This document shows, one piece after another, positions 35,697 through 44,437 of a stretch of DNA of 48,800 bases (position 1 is the first letter of the stretch; each line of letters opens with the position of its first letter). The notes under the pieces are model-generated. The model worked only from the letters and a program-made list of their open reading frames with translations. It was not told where the DNA came from and searched no databases. The position numbers and the translations under genes were made by a program. The stretch comes from JAGOJE01 sp964553715 (GTDB taxonomy: Bacteria > Pseudomonadota > Alphaproteobacteria > Rickettsiales > Rickettsiaceae): assembly GCA_964553715.1 (NCBI GenBank), contig CAZKKY010000007.1, positions 1 to 48,800 on the forward strand. The letters are read 5' to 3'.

Positions 35697-35951
35697 TTAA
35701 CCTAATATTTTAATAGATATTGCATGTATTTTTCCGGATGTTATTTCTTCTGATAAAGCTTCATATACTAATTTATGTTGCTTTACTTTTGTTATCCCGT
35801 TAAATAAATCGCTAGATATTTTGATAACAATGTGACTAAGTCCAGATTCTGTATATCCAGCATGTCCTTTATGTTTTTCACTTTCATCTATAATCTCAAG
35901 AGTTTTTGGATTAAGTGTAGAAAGTTTATTATATATATCGTCTTTAGTCAT
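35697..35951 (-). CDS. bolA: BolA family protein
   Basis: An 84-residue BolA/IbaG-type protein. These partner monothiol glutaredoxins in iron-sulfur cluster and iron handling, and some act on transcription. The family block is visible as SEKHKGHAGYTESGLSHIVIKIS followed by KVKQHKLVYEAL. It lies on the minus strand downstream of the pal terminator. No glutaredoxin gene is in the window. Confidence 0.9.
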   Translation of the reverse strand: MTKDDIYNKLSTLNPKTLEIIDESEKHKGHAGYTESGLSHIVIKISSDLFNGITKVKQHKLVYEALSEEITSGKIHAISIKILG

Positions 35952-35997
35952 AATGCATATTCACTAGCTTTTAGGCAATAAGATTTTTTTAAATAAA

Positions 35998-36027
35998 AAA
36001 GCACGAAAGCTTATGCTTTCGTGCTTT
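35998..36027 (-). terminator. Rho-independent terminator of pal
   Basis: A perfect 13-bp stem (35998-36010 with 36015-36027, core GCACGAAAGC) with a 4-base loop. On the minus strand it is followed by a T-rich run (35991-36000). It starts 30 bases after the pal stop. This is the clearest intrinsic terminator in the window. Confidence 0.9.
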
Positions 36028-36056
36028 GATTTAGAAATATTGATATAAATCAAATA

Positions 36057-36500
36057 TTACTTAAGTACAGTCACTGCGCGACGATTCATTTTGTGTGCGT
36101 GCTCGTCATGTCCCATATCTTCAGGTCTTTCTTTACCATAAGAGATAGTTTCGATTCTACTGCAGTTTACACCGTGTTTTGCGAGTATTTTTTTAACACT
36201 ATCAGCTCTTCTTTCGCCAAGAGCAAGGTTATATTCTTGAGAACCTCTTTCATCACAATGTCCTGCAATCATAATCTTTACAGAATCATGAGATTTGAGC
36301 CATTCTGCTTGCTTATGAAGAGTAGCTTTACCTTCTTCATTTACATTAGATTTATCAAATGCAAAATACACTTTGTCACTACCTGCTTCTCTTGCGAATT
36401 GTGATTGCATTCCGTGCTCAGAAGAGCTCATAGATTTTTTACCAGAACAACCAGATACTAACACTAAAGCGCACAATCCTAATGCTATATTTTTAACCAT
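36057..36500 (-). CDS. pal: Peptidoglycan-associated lipoprotein
   Basis: Pal anchors the outer membrane to peptidoglycan and works with the Tol system in outer-membrane constriction. The 147-residue protein has a lipoprotein signal with lipobox VSGC (lipidated Cys18). The OmpA-type peptidoglycan-binding domain has VYFAFDKSNVN, the GHCDERGSQEYNLALGERRA block, and a terminal MNRRAVTVL. GGAG lies upstream of the ATG. No tol genes are adjacent, and the gene is divergent from rlpA. Confidence 0.96.
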   Translation of the reverse strand: MVKNIALGLCALVLVSGCSGKKSMSSSEHGMQSQFAREAGSDKVYFAFDKSNVNEEGKATLHKQAEWLKSHDSVKIMIAGHCDERGSQEYNLALGERRADSVKKILAKHGVNCSRIETISYGKERPEDMGHDEHAHKMNRRAVTVLK

Positions 36501-36838
36501 AATTATAACTCCGTATGATATATATATTTAAAAAACTTCTGAAGTATTTGGATCCTTTTATAAACAAACATGGTACAAAAGGGTCCAAATCTCCTCCATT
36601 AGGGCTGAGTATAAAGGTAAAAAAACCTTATTTCAATAACATAATATAGAAATTTAAACACACTATACTATTCCTAAAGATATTATGTGGCAAAAATACA
36701 CTTTTTATTAATGTTCTATATATTAGTCTAAGTTCAACAAAAATTTGCAAAATTATAAATGTAATATTATTACTGTTTACAAATTTTATAAAATTTATCA
36801 TTATATGCTTAATTGAACTTATTAAGGTGCTAGATTTA
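36501..36838. other. Divergent pal/rlpA intergenic region with an inverted repeat
   Basis: About 338 bases without a convincing gene. It must hold both promoters. The only strong structure is a 14-bp inverted repeat at 36546-36590; the rest is plain AT-rich sequence. Confidence 0.5.
36546..36590 (-). repeat. Inverted repeat in the pal leader
   Basis: ATTTGGATCCTTTT (36546-36559) faces AAAAGGGTCCAAAT (36577-36590): 14 pairs with one wobble and a 17-base loop. It lies 46 bases upstream of the pal start and would be in its leader. It may be an attenuator, an operator, or the end of a small RNA. Confidence 0.5.
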
Positions 36839-37453
36839 GTGAAAAATTTTATAATATTATCCGCTATTTTATCTATCAGTTTATCTGGATGTTCTAAACA
36901 TTCTTTATATAGAAAATTATCCTCGGATGATAGAGGTAATAATCAATACAAAGGTCATTATAAGATAGGAAATGAATATAGAATTAATGCAAAAGATTAT
37001 AAACCTAAGGAAGATAAAAAATATTCAGAAATAGGTATGGGATCTTGGTACGGTTCTAAACATGGATTTCATGGGAAAAAAACGGCAAATGGGGATCTAT
37101 ATAACAAAAAAATGCTTACAGCCGCACATAGAACTCTTCCTATGCCATCCATGGTAAAGGTTACAAATCTTGATAATAACAAATCTCTTATTGTGATGAT
37201 AAATGATCGTGGTCCATTTAGAAAAGATAGAATCATTGATGTATCGGAGAGAGCTGCGGAAATACTGGCCTTTAAGAAAAAAGGCGTTGCAAAGCTTAAA
37301 GTAGAGTATTTAGATAATGAGACAAAAGAAATGCTAAAAAAATTATCTCTTCCACAAAAACATGGTGCAAAAGCTAAAGGCAAGGTGAGTAACGTCAAAT
37401 GTTCAGTGAATTGTCATATTAAACTCACCAATATGAAGCATAAATTGTTGTAG
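36839..37453 (+). CDS. rlpA: RlpA-like septal lipoprotein (lytic transglycosylase family)
   Basis: RlpA cuts denuded glycan strands at the septum in Pseudomonas. I choose the GTG at 36839 (204 residues), 11 bases after AAGG, because it gives a short lipoprotein signal with lipobox LSGC (Cys18); another GTG at 36827 overlaps the ribosome binding site. The double-psi barrel domain has GSWYGSKHGFHGKKTANGD, AAHRTLPMP and the catalytic-type Asp in NDRGPF. No C-terminal SPOR domain is present, unlike E. coli RlpA, so septal targeting must differ. Confidence 0.9.
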   Translation: MKNFIILSAILSISLSGCSKHSLYRKLSSDDRGNNQYKGHYKIGNEYRINAKDYKPKEDKKYSEIGMGSWYGSKHGFHGKKTANGDLYNKKMLTAAHRTLPMPSMVKVTNLDNNKSLIVMINDRGPFRKDRIIDVSERAAEILAFKKKGVAKLKVEYLDNETKEMLKKLSLPQKHGAKAKGKVSNVKCSVNCHIKLTNMKHKLL

Positions 37454-37475
37454 TAATTTATATTATACAAAATAT

Positions 37476-37508
37476 ATTACCTGATTTATTATAGAAAAAG
37501 CAGGTAAT
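37476..37508. terminator. Possible terminator between rlpA and the large ankyrin gene
   Basis: ATTACCTG (37476-37483) and CAGGTAAT (37501-37508) form a perfect 8-bp stem with a 17-base loop, in the 70-base gap between two convergent genes. The long loop and lack of a U-tract make it weak. Confidence 0.4.
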
Positions 37509-37523
37509 AATATGGTATAGAGG

Positions 37524-39554
37524 TTATATATCTGTTCCGATTAATTCTGTTTGATCGCTTGGCAAAATATTGGGTGTTAGACAATCGCTAAAATGTTCCC
37601 TTAACAAATCTATGTTATTTCTATCTAAGCATGTGTATTCAGTACTGGCATTGTTCCTAATTAATTCACGGACTATAATATCATTACTTAGTTCTGTTGG
37701 ATCATATTCTTGATGCCTATGACAGAATCCAGATAAAACCTGATTTAACGCTGTTCCTTTAACATTATCTTTATAGTCTATATTTTCTATTTTAGGTAAT
37801 AATATCTCAAATGTTGATTGTAGATGAAGTGAGCATACAATACCAAAAACATTATCTTTTAGTACATTAGGGTTATTTATATCTAATCCTGCATTAATTA
37901 ATGTCTCAAATATCTGTGATAGATTGTAATCTTTTTCTACGTGATTCACTTCTGGTAAATCTTGGGCAAGTAACCTTAATATAAGACCCGGATAACTCTC
38001 GCAAAACCTAGTTAATTCTGGATTATGAATGTTATAGAGGTTATCATTAAGATTAATCTTATATTCATTTATAGATTTTGTAATATATTCATTTTTTTGC
38101 TCTATAGTATTATTTTTATCTTTATCTTTGATACAATTGATTAAAGACTTCAAATTTTCTTCTTTTACTTGTCTAATAGAGTTAAAAAAACTAGATAATA
38201 CTTCAGATACTTCTGAAGTATTATTATCTAATGTATTTTTTAGAATAGCTAGTTCCTCTAGACTATTAATACTATAAGAGTTTTTAAATTCTATTAATTT
38301 TTTGAAGATATATTTATATGCTTCGGCTTTTTGAGATTTTACATCATCATTATATAAAACAGCACAATTACGATGTAATGTTAGAATTTCTGATAATAAG
38401 TTTGTATCTATAACCTTAGTATTGATATTTTTTACTAATATATCAAATGTTGCTGTTAACCCTGATTTACAAACCTTATTAAAAATCTCAAAAATCTCAT
38501 TATAATTTTTAATCTTATAGTTTAATTTTTGCAGAGCTGTAAAAGAATTTGATAAAAGACTATCTAATACATCTTGTTTGAATGATGAATAGTTGTTTAT
38601 AATTGCTTTGATGATAAAGGATATTTCATCTACTGACATATCTTGATAGTCAATATTATTACGACATTTTATTACACATTTAATAGTGTCAAGATATTCC
38701 TTCAGTGTTTCGTTATTCAAATCTTCCTTGCTTCTAAGGTTAATAAATTCTTTATATTCGTTAACAACTAATTTTAATGATGTTCCACCGTTTTTGATAT
38801 ATTCTATATGATCAATATTTGTATTTTTTGTAATAAAGTTATATGTTCGTGGAAAATCATTTGGAGTATTTACTATTTTACTAAATAATTCTAGTATCAC
38901 AGGTGAATTGAGATCATATTCTTCTTTGGCTAAAGATTCTAGCGCAGATAATATGTTCTCATCTACTATACTAAATGATTGCTCTTTTGTATCTATAAGA
39001 GCTATATTACACCAAAACAAAATATCTTCTATAGGTTTGTTGAGTTTAGTGATATTTGCTCCATATTGAATTAATTTTTGGCATATATATAAATAGTCAT
39101 CCGACTTTTCTTCCAAAATATTTTGCTCAAATTTTAATATAGCTTGGTATAAAGGTACCCCACGAGGAGTGTGATTAACATTCTTGATTTCGTGATTTAT
39201 ATTATCTAGTTCTACTTGAGGTAATAATATATCCAGCGTTTTTCTAAAACAAAATCTAGATACAGTACCTAATACATCATCATTTAGTACATTATTGTCA
39301 TTTACATTTAGTCCTGCATTAATAAGGATAGAAAATATTTCGGATGCTTGTTTATCCGATTCTTGTTTATTTGAACTTGAATCTGTTCTAAATATTTCTA
39401 ATATGAAACCTAGATAACTATTACAATAACTAGTTTGTACTTCCCCATAAGTATTTTTTAAGTTTTCATTAAAATTGATATTGGTATTATTATCAATAAT
39501 ATTTTTGATTTCTTGGGAGTTTCTTATCCTGATTGCTTCAATTAGTTCTATCAT
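37524..39554 (-). CDS. Large degenerate ankyrin-repeat protein with internal duplication
   Basis: A 676-residue, mostly helical protein. Ankyrin-like pieces are visible (ILINAGLNVNDNNVL, QKLIQYGANI, TLINAGLDINNPNVL), but most repeats are eroded. Residues about 22-145 and 497-615 are copies of one module: both carry a Cys-containing segment before a G-x-IL helix, INAG(L)(N/D)(V/I)N, and (T)(L/F)(D/E)ILLP. The 350 residues between contain no signature I recognise. No signal peptide is seen. Low-complexity Asn/Ile/Lys content is high. An ankyrin-type effector is likely by analogy only. Confidence 0.8.
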   Translation of the reverse strand: MIELIEAIRIRNSQEIKNIIDNNTNINFNENLKNTYGEVQTSYCNSYLGFILEIFRTDSSSNKQESDKQASEIFSILINAGLNVNDNNVLNDDVLGTVSRFCFRKTLDILLPQVELDNINHEIKNVNHTPRGVPLYQAILKFEQNILEEKSDDYLYICQKLIQYGANITKLNKPIEDILFWCNIALIDTKEQSFSIVDENILSALESLAKEEYDLNSPVILELFSKIVNTPNDFPRTYNFITKNTNIDHIEYIKNGGTSLKLVVNEYKEFINLRSKEDLNNETLKEYLDTIKCVIKCRNNIDYQDMSVDEISFIIKAIINNYSSFKQDVLDSLLSNSFTALQKLNYKIKNYNEIFEIFNKVCKSGLTATFDILVKNINTKVIDTNLLSEILTLHRNCAVLYNDDVKSQKAEAYKYIFKKLIEFKNSYSINSLEELAILKNTLDNNTSEVSEVLSSFFNSIRQVKEENLKSLINCIKDKDKNNTIEQKNEYITKSINEYKINLNDNLYNIHNPELTRFCESYPGLILRLLAQDLPEVNHVEKDYNLSQIFETLINAGLDINNPNVLKDNVFGIVCSLHLQSTFEILLPKIENIDYKDNVKGTALNQVLSGFCHRHQEYDPTELSNDIIVRELIRNNASTEYTCLDRNNIDLLREHFSDCLTPNILPSDQTELIGTDI

Positions 39555-39755
39555 AATTATTCTTATTTTGTTGATTGAGATGTGATGATATAAAGAATTT
39601 TATAAAAATATCAATATTATTATAAGTATCTCTTGTGGCTTGGAATCAAATTTACAGTTGTTGATATGTTATAGTAGTTAATTTTTGTCATATTAGTTAA
39701 TAAAAGATAGTTGTGTAGAGCTAAAATAATAACTTGTGTGATCTAAATATGTAAT

Positions 39756-39785
39756 GCCCTGCTTTTTGCAAACTAAAAGCGGGGC
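39756..39785 (-). terminator. Terminator downstream of the tatB-like gene
   Basis: GCCCTGCTTTT (39756-39766) pairs with AAAAGCGGGGC (39775-39785), 11 bp with one wobble and an 8-base loop. It starts four bases after the tatB-like stop and ends the aas-smpB-ihf-tatB chain. Confidence 0.65.
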
Positions 39786-39789
39786 TCTT

Positions 39790-40098
39790 CTATTCCAAGT
39801 CCTGTTTGCTTTCTTTTAATAATTTATGATAAAAAGATTTTATATCAGATAGGTTGTAATTGCCTTCATATTTTTTGCCTAAAGATGCAATTTTACTAAG
39901 ATATTTATTTGTCTGTTCTATTTCTAACTCATCATCTTCATTAAATAGATTTTTATCAAAAGAAGAGGTAACATCGTTTTTTATATTACTAAAAAAACGC
40001 CTTACCTTCTTAATTTGCTTTATAATATAAGGTAAGTCTTCAGGTTTAATAAGAATAAATGCAACAATTATTACGACAAAAAATTCACTGATAGACAT
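39790..40098 (-). CDS. tatB: TatA/TatB-like twin-arginine translocase subunit
   Basis: I place the start at the ATG at 40098 (102 residues), 14 bases inside the preceding gene; a longer frame to 40173 reads through that gene. The N-terminus has a short membrane helix (SEFFVVIIVAFILI), a P-E-D-L-P hinge, and then a basic amphipathic helix (YIIKQIKKVRRFF), the layout of TatB. Glu5 matches the conserved Glu of TatB. The usual Gly before Pro in the hinge is replaced by Lys (IKPEDLP). No tatC or tatA gene is in the window. Confidence 0.65.
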   Translation of the reverse strand: MSISEFFVVIIVAFILIKPEDLPYIIKQIKKVRRFFSNIKNDVTSSFDKNLFNEDDELEIEQTNKYLSKIASLGKKYEGNYNLSDIKSFYHKLLKESKQDLE

Positions 40099-40363
40099 AG
40101 TTGATTTTATGTAATAAATTATCAGATATAGAATAACGTACAGTTTTTGTGCTATTCTTACCAAGAGGGGCATAAGAATGTTTTGGGAGAGATATCAATT
40201 TAACACAAAAACTACCAAAACCACGTATTTCTATCCTGTTTCCTAGTAATAAAGAAGATTCGATATGCTCAAAAATAATAGATATTGCTTCTTTAATATC
40301 CTCTCTTGAAAAATCAGGATTTGATAAAGAAACAGCATATATTAAATCTTCTCTTGTACTCAT
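40085..40363 (-). CDS. HU/IHF-family DNA-binding protein (IHF beta-like)
   Basis: A 92-residue member of the HU/IHF family, which bends DNA as dimers. The core signature (N)RIEIRGFGSFCVK is intact. The N-terminal helices with NPDFSREDIKEAISIIFEHI resemble IHF beta. The beta-arm is unusual: the typical R-N-P tip reads SYAPLGK, keeping the Pro that kinks DNA but losing Asn. The C-terminal helix is short. Its start overlaps smpB by four bases (ATGA) and its end overlaps the tatB-like gene by 14. Confidence 0.85.
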   Translation of the reverse strand: MSTREDLIYAVSLSNPDFSREDIKEAISIIFEHIESSLLLGNRIEIRGFGSFCVKLISLPKHSYAPLGKNSTKTVRYSISDNLLHKINYVYQ

Positions 40364-40821
40364 GATTTTAGCATCCTACCTTGTTCTCTTTCCCATTCTT
40401 TAGATTTTATAGTCTCACGTTTATCATGTATTTTTTTACCCTTAGCGATGCCGAGCTCTAATTTTATTTTGTTTTTTTGATTAAAATAAAGCGATAAGGC
40501 AATTAAAGTATATCCCTTAATACGAATTTTGCTAATAATTTTTCTAATTTCTTTGCGATGTAGAAGTAATTTTCTAGGTCTTCTGGGGGTATGATTAAAT
40601 TGATGAGATTTTTCATATTCTGATATATGAGTATTATATAATACTATGTCATTACCATCATTAGTAGCATGAGAATCTTCTATATTTACTTTTCCAAGAC
40701 GTATAGATTTTACTTCACTACCAGATAAAACTACTCCAGCCTCATACCTATCTTCAATAAAATAATTAAATAAAGCCTTCTTATTCTGTGCTACAATCCT
40801 TCGTTCAGAAGATATATTCAT
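40360..40821 (-). CDS. smpB: SsrA-binding protein SmpB
   Basis: SmpB delivers tmRNA to stalled ribosomes for rescue and tagging. The 153-residue protein has the OB-fold signature (Y)EAGVVLSGSEVKSIRLGKVNIEDS and the tail KGKKIHDKRE, whose basic end enters the mRNA channel. The C-terminus (KSKEWEREQGRML) is typical. It overlaps the upstream acyltransferase gene by one base (TAATG) and the downstream IHF-like gene by four. No tmRNA gene was found in the window. Confidence 0.97.
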   Translation of the reverse strand: MNISSERRIVAQNKKALFNYFIEDRYEAGVVLSGSEVKSIRLGKVNIEDSHATNDGNDIVLYNTHISEYEKSHQFNHTPRRPRKLLLHRKEIRKIISKIRIKGYTLIALSLYFNQKNKIKLELGIAKGKKIHDKRETIKSKEWEREQGRMLKS

Positions 40822-43800
40822 TATTCTTCTCCTTCTTCCTCTGCAGAAGTGGTAATAGAAGTAGAGGCATATTCTTCAGCCATAGAAATAATAGCTCTAT
40901 AGTTTATTTTTCCGGTAGCAAGAAGAGGTATCTCAGATATGTGAATAAAATATTTCGGCAAATGTAATTCTGAAATAGACTTGAGTTTTATTGCTTGCAA
41001 GAAATTGTCTCTGTTTATTTTGAGAGAATTACTAAAAATAAAAATTTGTTCACCTTTTTTCTCGTCAAATAAATGTACAGCAGCATGAGCTCCTTCTTCA
41101 TCTATAGAAGATGCAATATCTTCAACCACAGATAAAGACACCATCTCGCCACCTATTTTAGCAAATCTCTTGGCTCTTCCTAAAATAGTTATATAACCAT
41201 CAGAGTCTATTTTTACTATGTCACCAGTATTATACCAGCCTTTTCCTAAAATTTCTGAAGATGGAGAAATAATTACTCCTGGTTTATCAAAAGTCATATA
41301 TCCAAGCATAACATTCGGGCCTTTTATATTTAGCATACCACCTTCGTTTATGCCATCTACCTTTTCAATATGATATTCTATTTTAGGCATAAGCCTTCCC
41401 ACAGTTCCATGTTTTTCATGCATGGAAGTATTGGCGCTGATAACAGGAGAAGATTCTGTAGCTCCATAACCTTCAAAAATCCTAACTCCATATTTTTCAA
41501 GCCATATTTTCCTAGTTTCAGATTTGAGTTTTTCAGCGCCTGCAAACACATAGCGCAAGGAGTAGAAATCATATGGGTGAGCATATCTAGCATATCCATT
41601 AAGGAAAGTATCTGTACCAAACATTATGGTAGCACCTATGTCATAAATTACTTCAGGAATAATCCTGTAATGAAGAGGCGATGGATAAAAAAACGTACGA
41701 ATACCTTGTAGTACCATTAATATCATTCCGGTCATTCCAAAACAATGAAACATAGGAAGAGTATTAAGAGCAATATCATGCACTCCAAAATCCACTCTAG
41801 AAGCTATTTGATACAAATTTGCTTGTATATTACGATGAGATAATACTACAGCCTTAGGCTGACCTTCCGTACCAGATGTAAATAGTACTATAGCAGGTCC
41901 CTTATCATCCATGTTAGGACATATTGCCCTATAGTAAATATTAGGGAACATACCACCTATAACACCTTTGAGTTTTATAAATATATTCAGTTTATCACGC
42001 AAATCTTCTAAATAAACAACATTGAAATGCTCAGAAATTTTATAAGCTAAGTCCTCAAGACCTGCTTTATCTATGAATTTTCGTGAAGTATATATTGTTT
42101 TTACTTTTGCAGTAGTACATGCAGAGATAATTGTACCAGCACCTGATGTGAAGTTAATCATAGTAGGAACTCTACCATATGCCTGCATTGCAAAAAAAGC
42201 TATAGTAGTTGCAACAGTATTAGGTAACATCAAACCTACATATTCTCCAAATTTTGTTTCTCTACTTATTAGATCACCAAGCACATAAGATTTTACAATC
42301 ATTTGCTTGTAACTTGCTTTGTTGTTATCTAAATCTTGAATTATATTATGCGCAGAACCATAAATTTTACGCGCATCTATTAAAGATTGATATAGAGTTT
42401 GTTTATATGCAGAACTTTCAAACATCATCTCAGACATTATATCGTAAAGCTTCTGGCTGATATATTTCCTTCTCATACGGTTATGCATATCTTCTGGAGC
42501 ATCAAGCTTGACAGGAGGTAAAATTGTAATGGTAACCTTTGGAAAAAGCCTAACTCTTGGTAAGTGCTTTAATCTAGAAAAATGAGTGAATTGAGGGCCG
42601 TTTATTCTGATAGGAAGAATAGTTGCATCAGCTTTATCGGCTATCATTCCAGGTCCTTCATAAATTTTCATTAACGCACCTGTAGTACTTATTCTTCCTT
42701 CTGGGAAAATAGCTACAGCTTGATTCTTTCTTACAACTTCTATTAATGACTTTGCAGCCATAGGGTTATTTGGATCTACAGGGAAAGCTTTAACTACTGT
42801 TAGAAATGGTTTGACCCAAAAAGCTTTTGCCATTTCAGTGTTAATAGCAAATGTAAGTTTGGTAGGGAGATATACTGTAAGTAATGCAGGATCAAGAAAA
42901 GATATGTGGTTTGCAACAATTACAACCCTCTTGCCAGCTTTTTCAAGATTCTCTAAACCTGTTATCTCTACCCTATATAATCTATCAAAAATGATTTTGA
43001 ATAAATTTTTAACTACAGAATCTGGAATAATTTTAGCTTCTGGGAGAAGGTGATAAATATATATAGCAACTACTATATTTATTAGACTTATGATTAATAT
43101 TACAAATGGTACAGAACATCCTATCAAAAACAAAGCAGAAAGAAATAGTGTAGATAGAACCATAAAGATTGCATTTATAATATTGTTAGCTGCAATGACT
43201 CTAGAACGATGTGAAGGAGAACTAAAATATTGCATAACAGCAAATAATGGTACTACATATAGTCCGCTTATTGTAGCTAACAAGAATAGATCTATTAAAA
43301 TATGCCAACTATTTACTCTTGATAAAAACGCAAAAACATTTGCAAGCTCATCTGGTCCTGCTGTAACTATACTATCCATAGATGTAAAAAATAAATCTAT
43401 GCCACATATGCTTATTGCAATAGCAGCAATGAATAAATATTTTGTTGTGATTTCATCTTCAAATAACTTATTACACCAAAAAGATCCAACACCCACACCT
43501 ATAGAAAAGACAGCTAAAAATAAATTTGCTACAGATTCATCACAGCCGAATACATCTTTAGTAAGAAGAGGTATCTGCGAAAGAAATGCAGCCCCTATAA
43601 ACCAAAACCAGGAAATGCCAAGTATAGATAAAAATAAATGCTTTTTAGAATAAGAATATTTTACTATATTAATACTCTCTGCAATTATGTTAGGGTTTAT
43701 TTTAAGATTTGTTACGCTGTTACTAGATTTTGGAATATAAAAGCTAGATATAATACCTATAAAAGATATAACAATCATCATGCCAGTAACAACTACAGCA

Positions 43801-44312
43801 AGATTATTATAAAACCCACCTAAAATTGTCCCTATCAATATGGAAATAAATGTACCTGCTTCTACAAATCCATTAGCACCTAGTAGTTCATCTTTTTCCA
43901 GATGATCAGGCAAAATACTATATTTTAATGGTCCAAAAAAAGTAGAATGTGTACCCATCAAAAAGACAGCTATATATAGCATAGATATGCTAGAAATATA
44001 AAATCCATATGCTGCGAAAAGAGTGATTCCAAGTTCTGCAATTTTTATGATTTGAACCAACCTAGCTCTCTCGAACTTATCAGCTATCTGTCCAGCAATA
44101 CCAGAAAAAATAACAAACGGAGTTATAAATACTGCATTTGCCATTAAAATCATTATAGATGGCGAGATAGTACTAGAATTTACTAGCTTGTAAGCTATAA
44201 GGATGATGAATGCATTTTTAAGTATGTTATCGTTAAAACACCCACAAAATTGAGTGATAAACAAGGGTAGGAAACGCCTGTCCTTAAATAAGTATAGTTT
44301 GCTTGCGCTCAT
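40821..44312 (-). CDS. aas: MFS-PlsC-AMP ligase fusion (acyl-ACP-phospholipid acyltransferase)
   Basis: A 1163-residue protein made of three parts. Residues 1-415 form a 12-helix MFS unit like LplT, the lysophospholipid flippase. About 445-640 is a PlsC acyltransferase with H469-X4-D474 (NHISFLD) and FPEGR. From about 650 to the end is an AMP-forming ligase with TSGTEG (812-817) and GYGATESSP. Together they would import lysophospholipid, activate fatty acid on ACP and re-acylate. E. coli splits these into LplT and Aas. I choose the ATG at 44312, with AAGGTGG six bases upstream, over a TTG at 44318. Confidence 0.93.
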   Translation of the reverse strand: MSASKLYLFKDRRFLPLFITQFCGCFNDNILKNAFIILIAYKLVNSSTISPSIMILMANAVFITPFVIFSGIAGQIADKFERARLVQIIKIAELGITLFAAYGFYISSISMLYIAVFLMGTHSTFFGPLKYSILPDHLEKDELLGANGFVEAGTFISILIGTILGGFYNNLAVVVTGMMIVISFIGIISSFYIPKSSNSVTNLKINPNIIAESINIVKYSYSKKHLFLSILGISWFWFIGAAFLSQIPLLTKDVFGCDESVANLFLAVFSIGVGVGSFWCNKLFEDEITTKYLFIAAIAISICGIDLFFTSMDSIVTAGPDELANVFAFLSRVNSWHILIDLFLLATISGLYVVPLFAVMQYFSSPSHRSRVIAANNIINAIFMVLSTLFLSALFLIGCSVPFVILIISLINIVVAIYIYHLLPEAKIIPDSVVKNLFKIIFDRLYRVEITGLENLEKAGKRVVIVANHISFLDPALLTVYLPTKLTFAINTEMAKAFWVKPFLTVVKAFPVDPNNPMAAKSLIEVVRKNQAVAIFPEGRISTTGALMKIYEGPGMIADKADATILPIRINGPQFTHFSRLKHLPRVRLFPKVTITILPPVKLDAPEDMHNRMRRKYISQKLYDIMSEMMFESSAYKQTLYQSLIDARKIYGSAHNIIQDLDNNKASYKQMIVKSYVLGDLISRETKFGEYVGLMLPNTVATTIAFFAMQAYGRVPTMINFTSGAGTIISACTTAKVKTIYTSRKFIDKAGLEDLAYKISEHFNVVYLEDLRDKLNIFIKLKGVIGGMFPNIYYRAICPNMDDKGPAIVLFTSGTEGQPKAVVLSHRNIQANLYQIASRVDFGVHDIALNTLPMFHCFGMTGMILMVLQGIRTFFYPSPLHYRIIPEVIYDIGATIMFGTDTFLNGYARYAHPYDFYSLRYVFAGAEKLKSETRKIWLEKYGVRIFEGYGATESSPVISANTSMHEKHGTVGRLMPKIEYHIEKVDGINEGGMLNIKGPNVMLGYMTFDKPGVIISPSSEILGKGWYNTGDIVKIDSDGYITILGRAKRFAKIGGEMVSLSVVEDIASSIDEEGAHAAVHLFDEKKGEQIFIFSNSLKINRDNFLQAIKLKSISELHLPKYFIHISEIPLLATGKINYRAIISMAEEYASTSITTSAEEEGEE

Positions 44313-44437
44313 AGGCAACCACCTTCAGACTTTAATAATTGTCGCGATTCTACGCAATTTTTGCTATTATGTCAATTTAATGCGCTATTATTCAATAACT
44401 TAAATTATATATTGAAGAATTTTATATCTTTATTCTA

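Noticed and set aside
36502..36573. 22-codon leader peptide frame before pal
   Set aside because: The nearest ribosome binding sequence (GGAGGAG) is too far from its ATG, and the frame overlaps the inverted repeat.
43090..43653. 187-codon plus-strand frame inside the aas gene
   Set aside because: It is antisense to the well-supported MFS domain and has no family resemblance.
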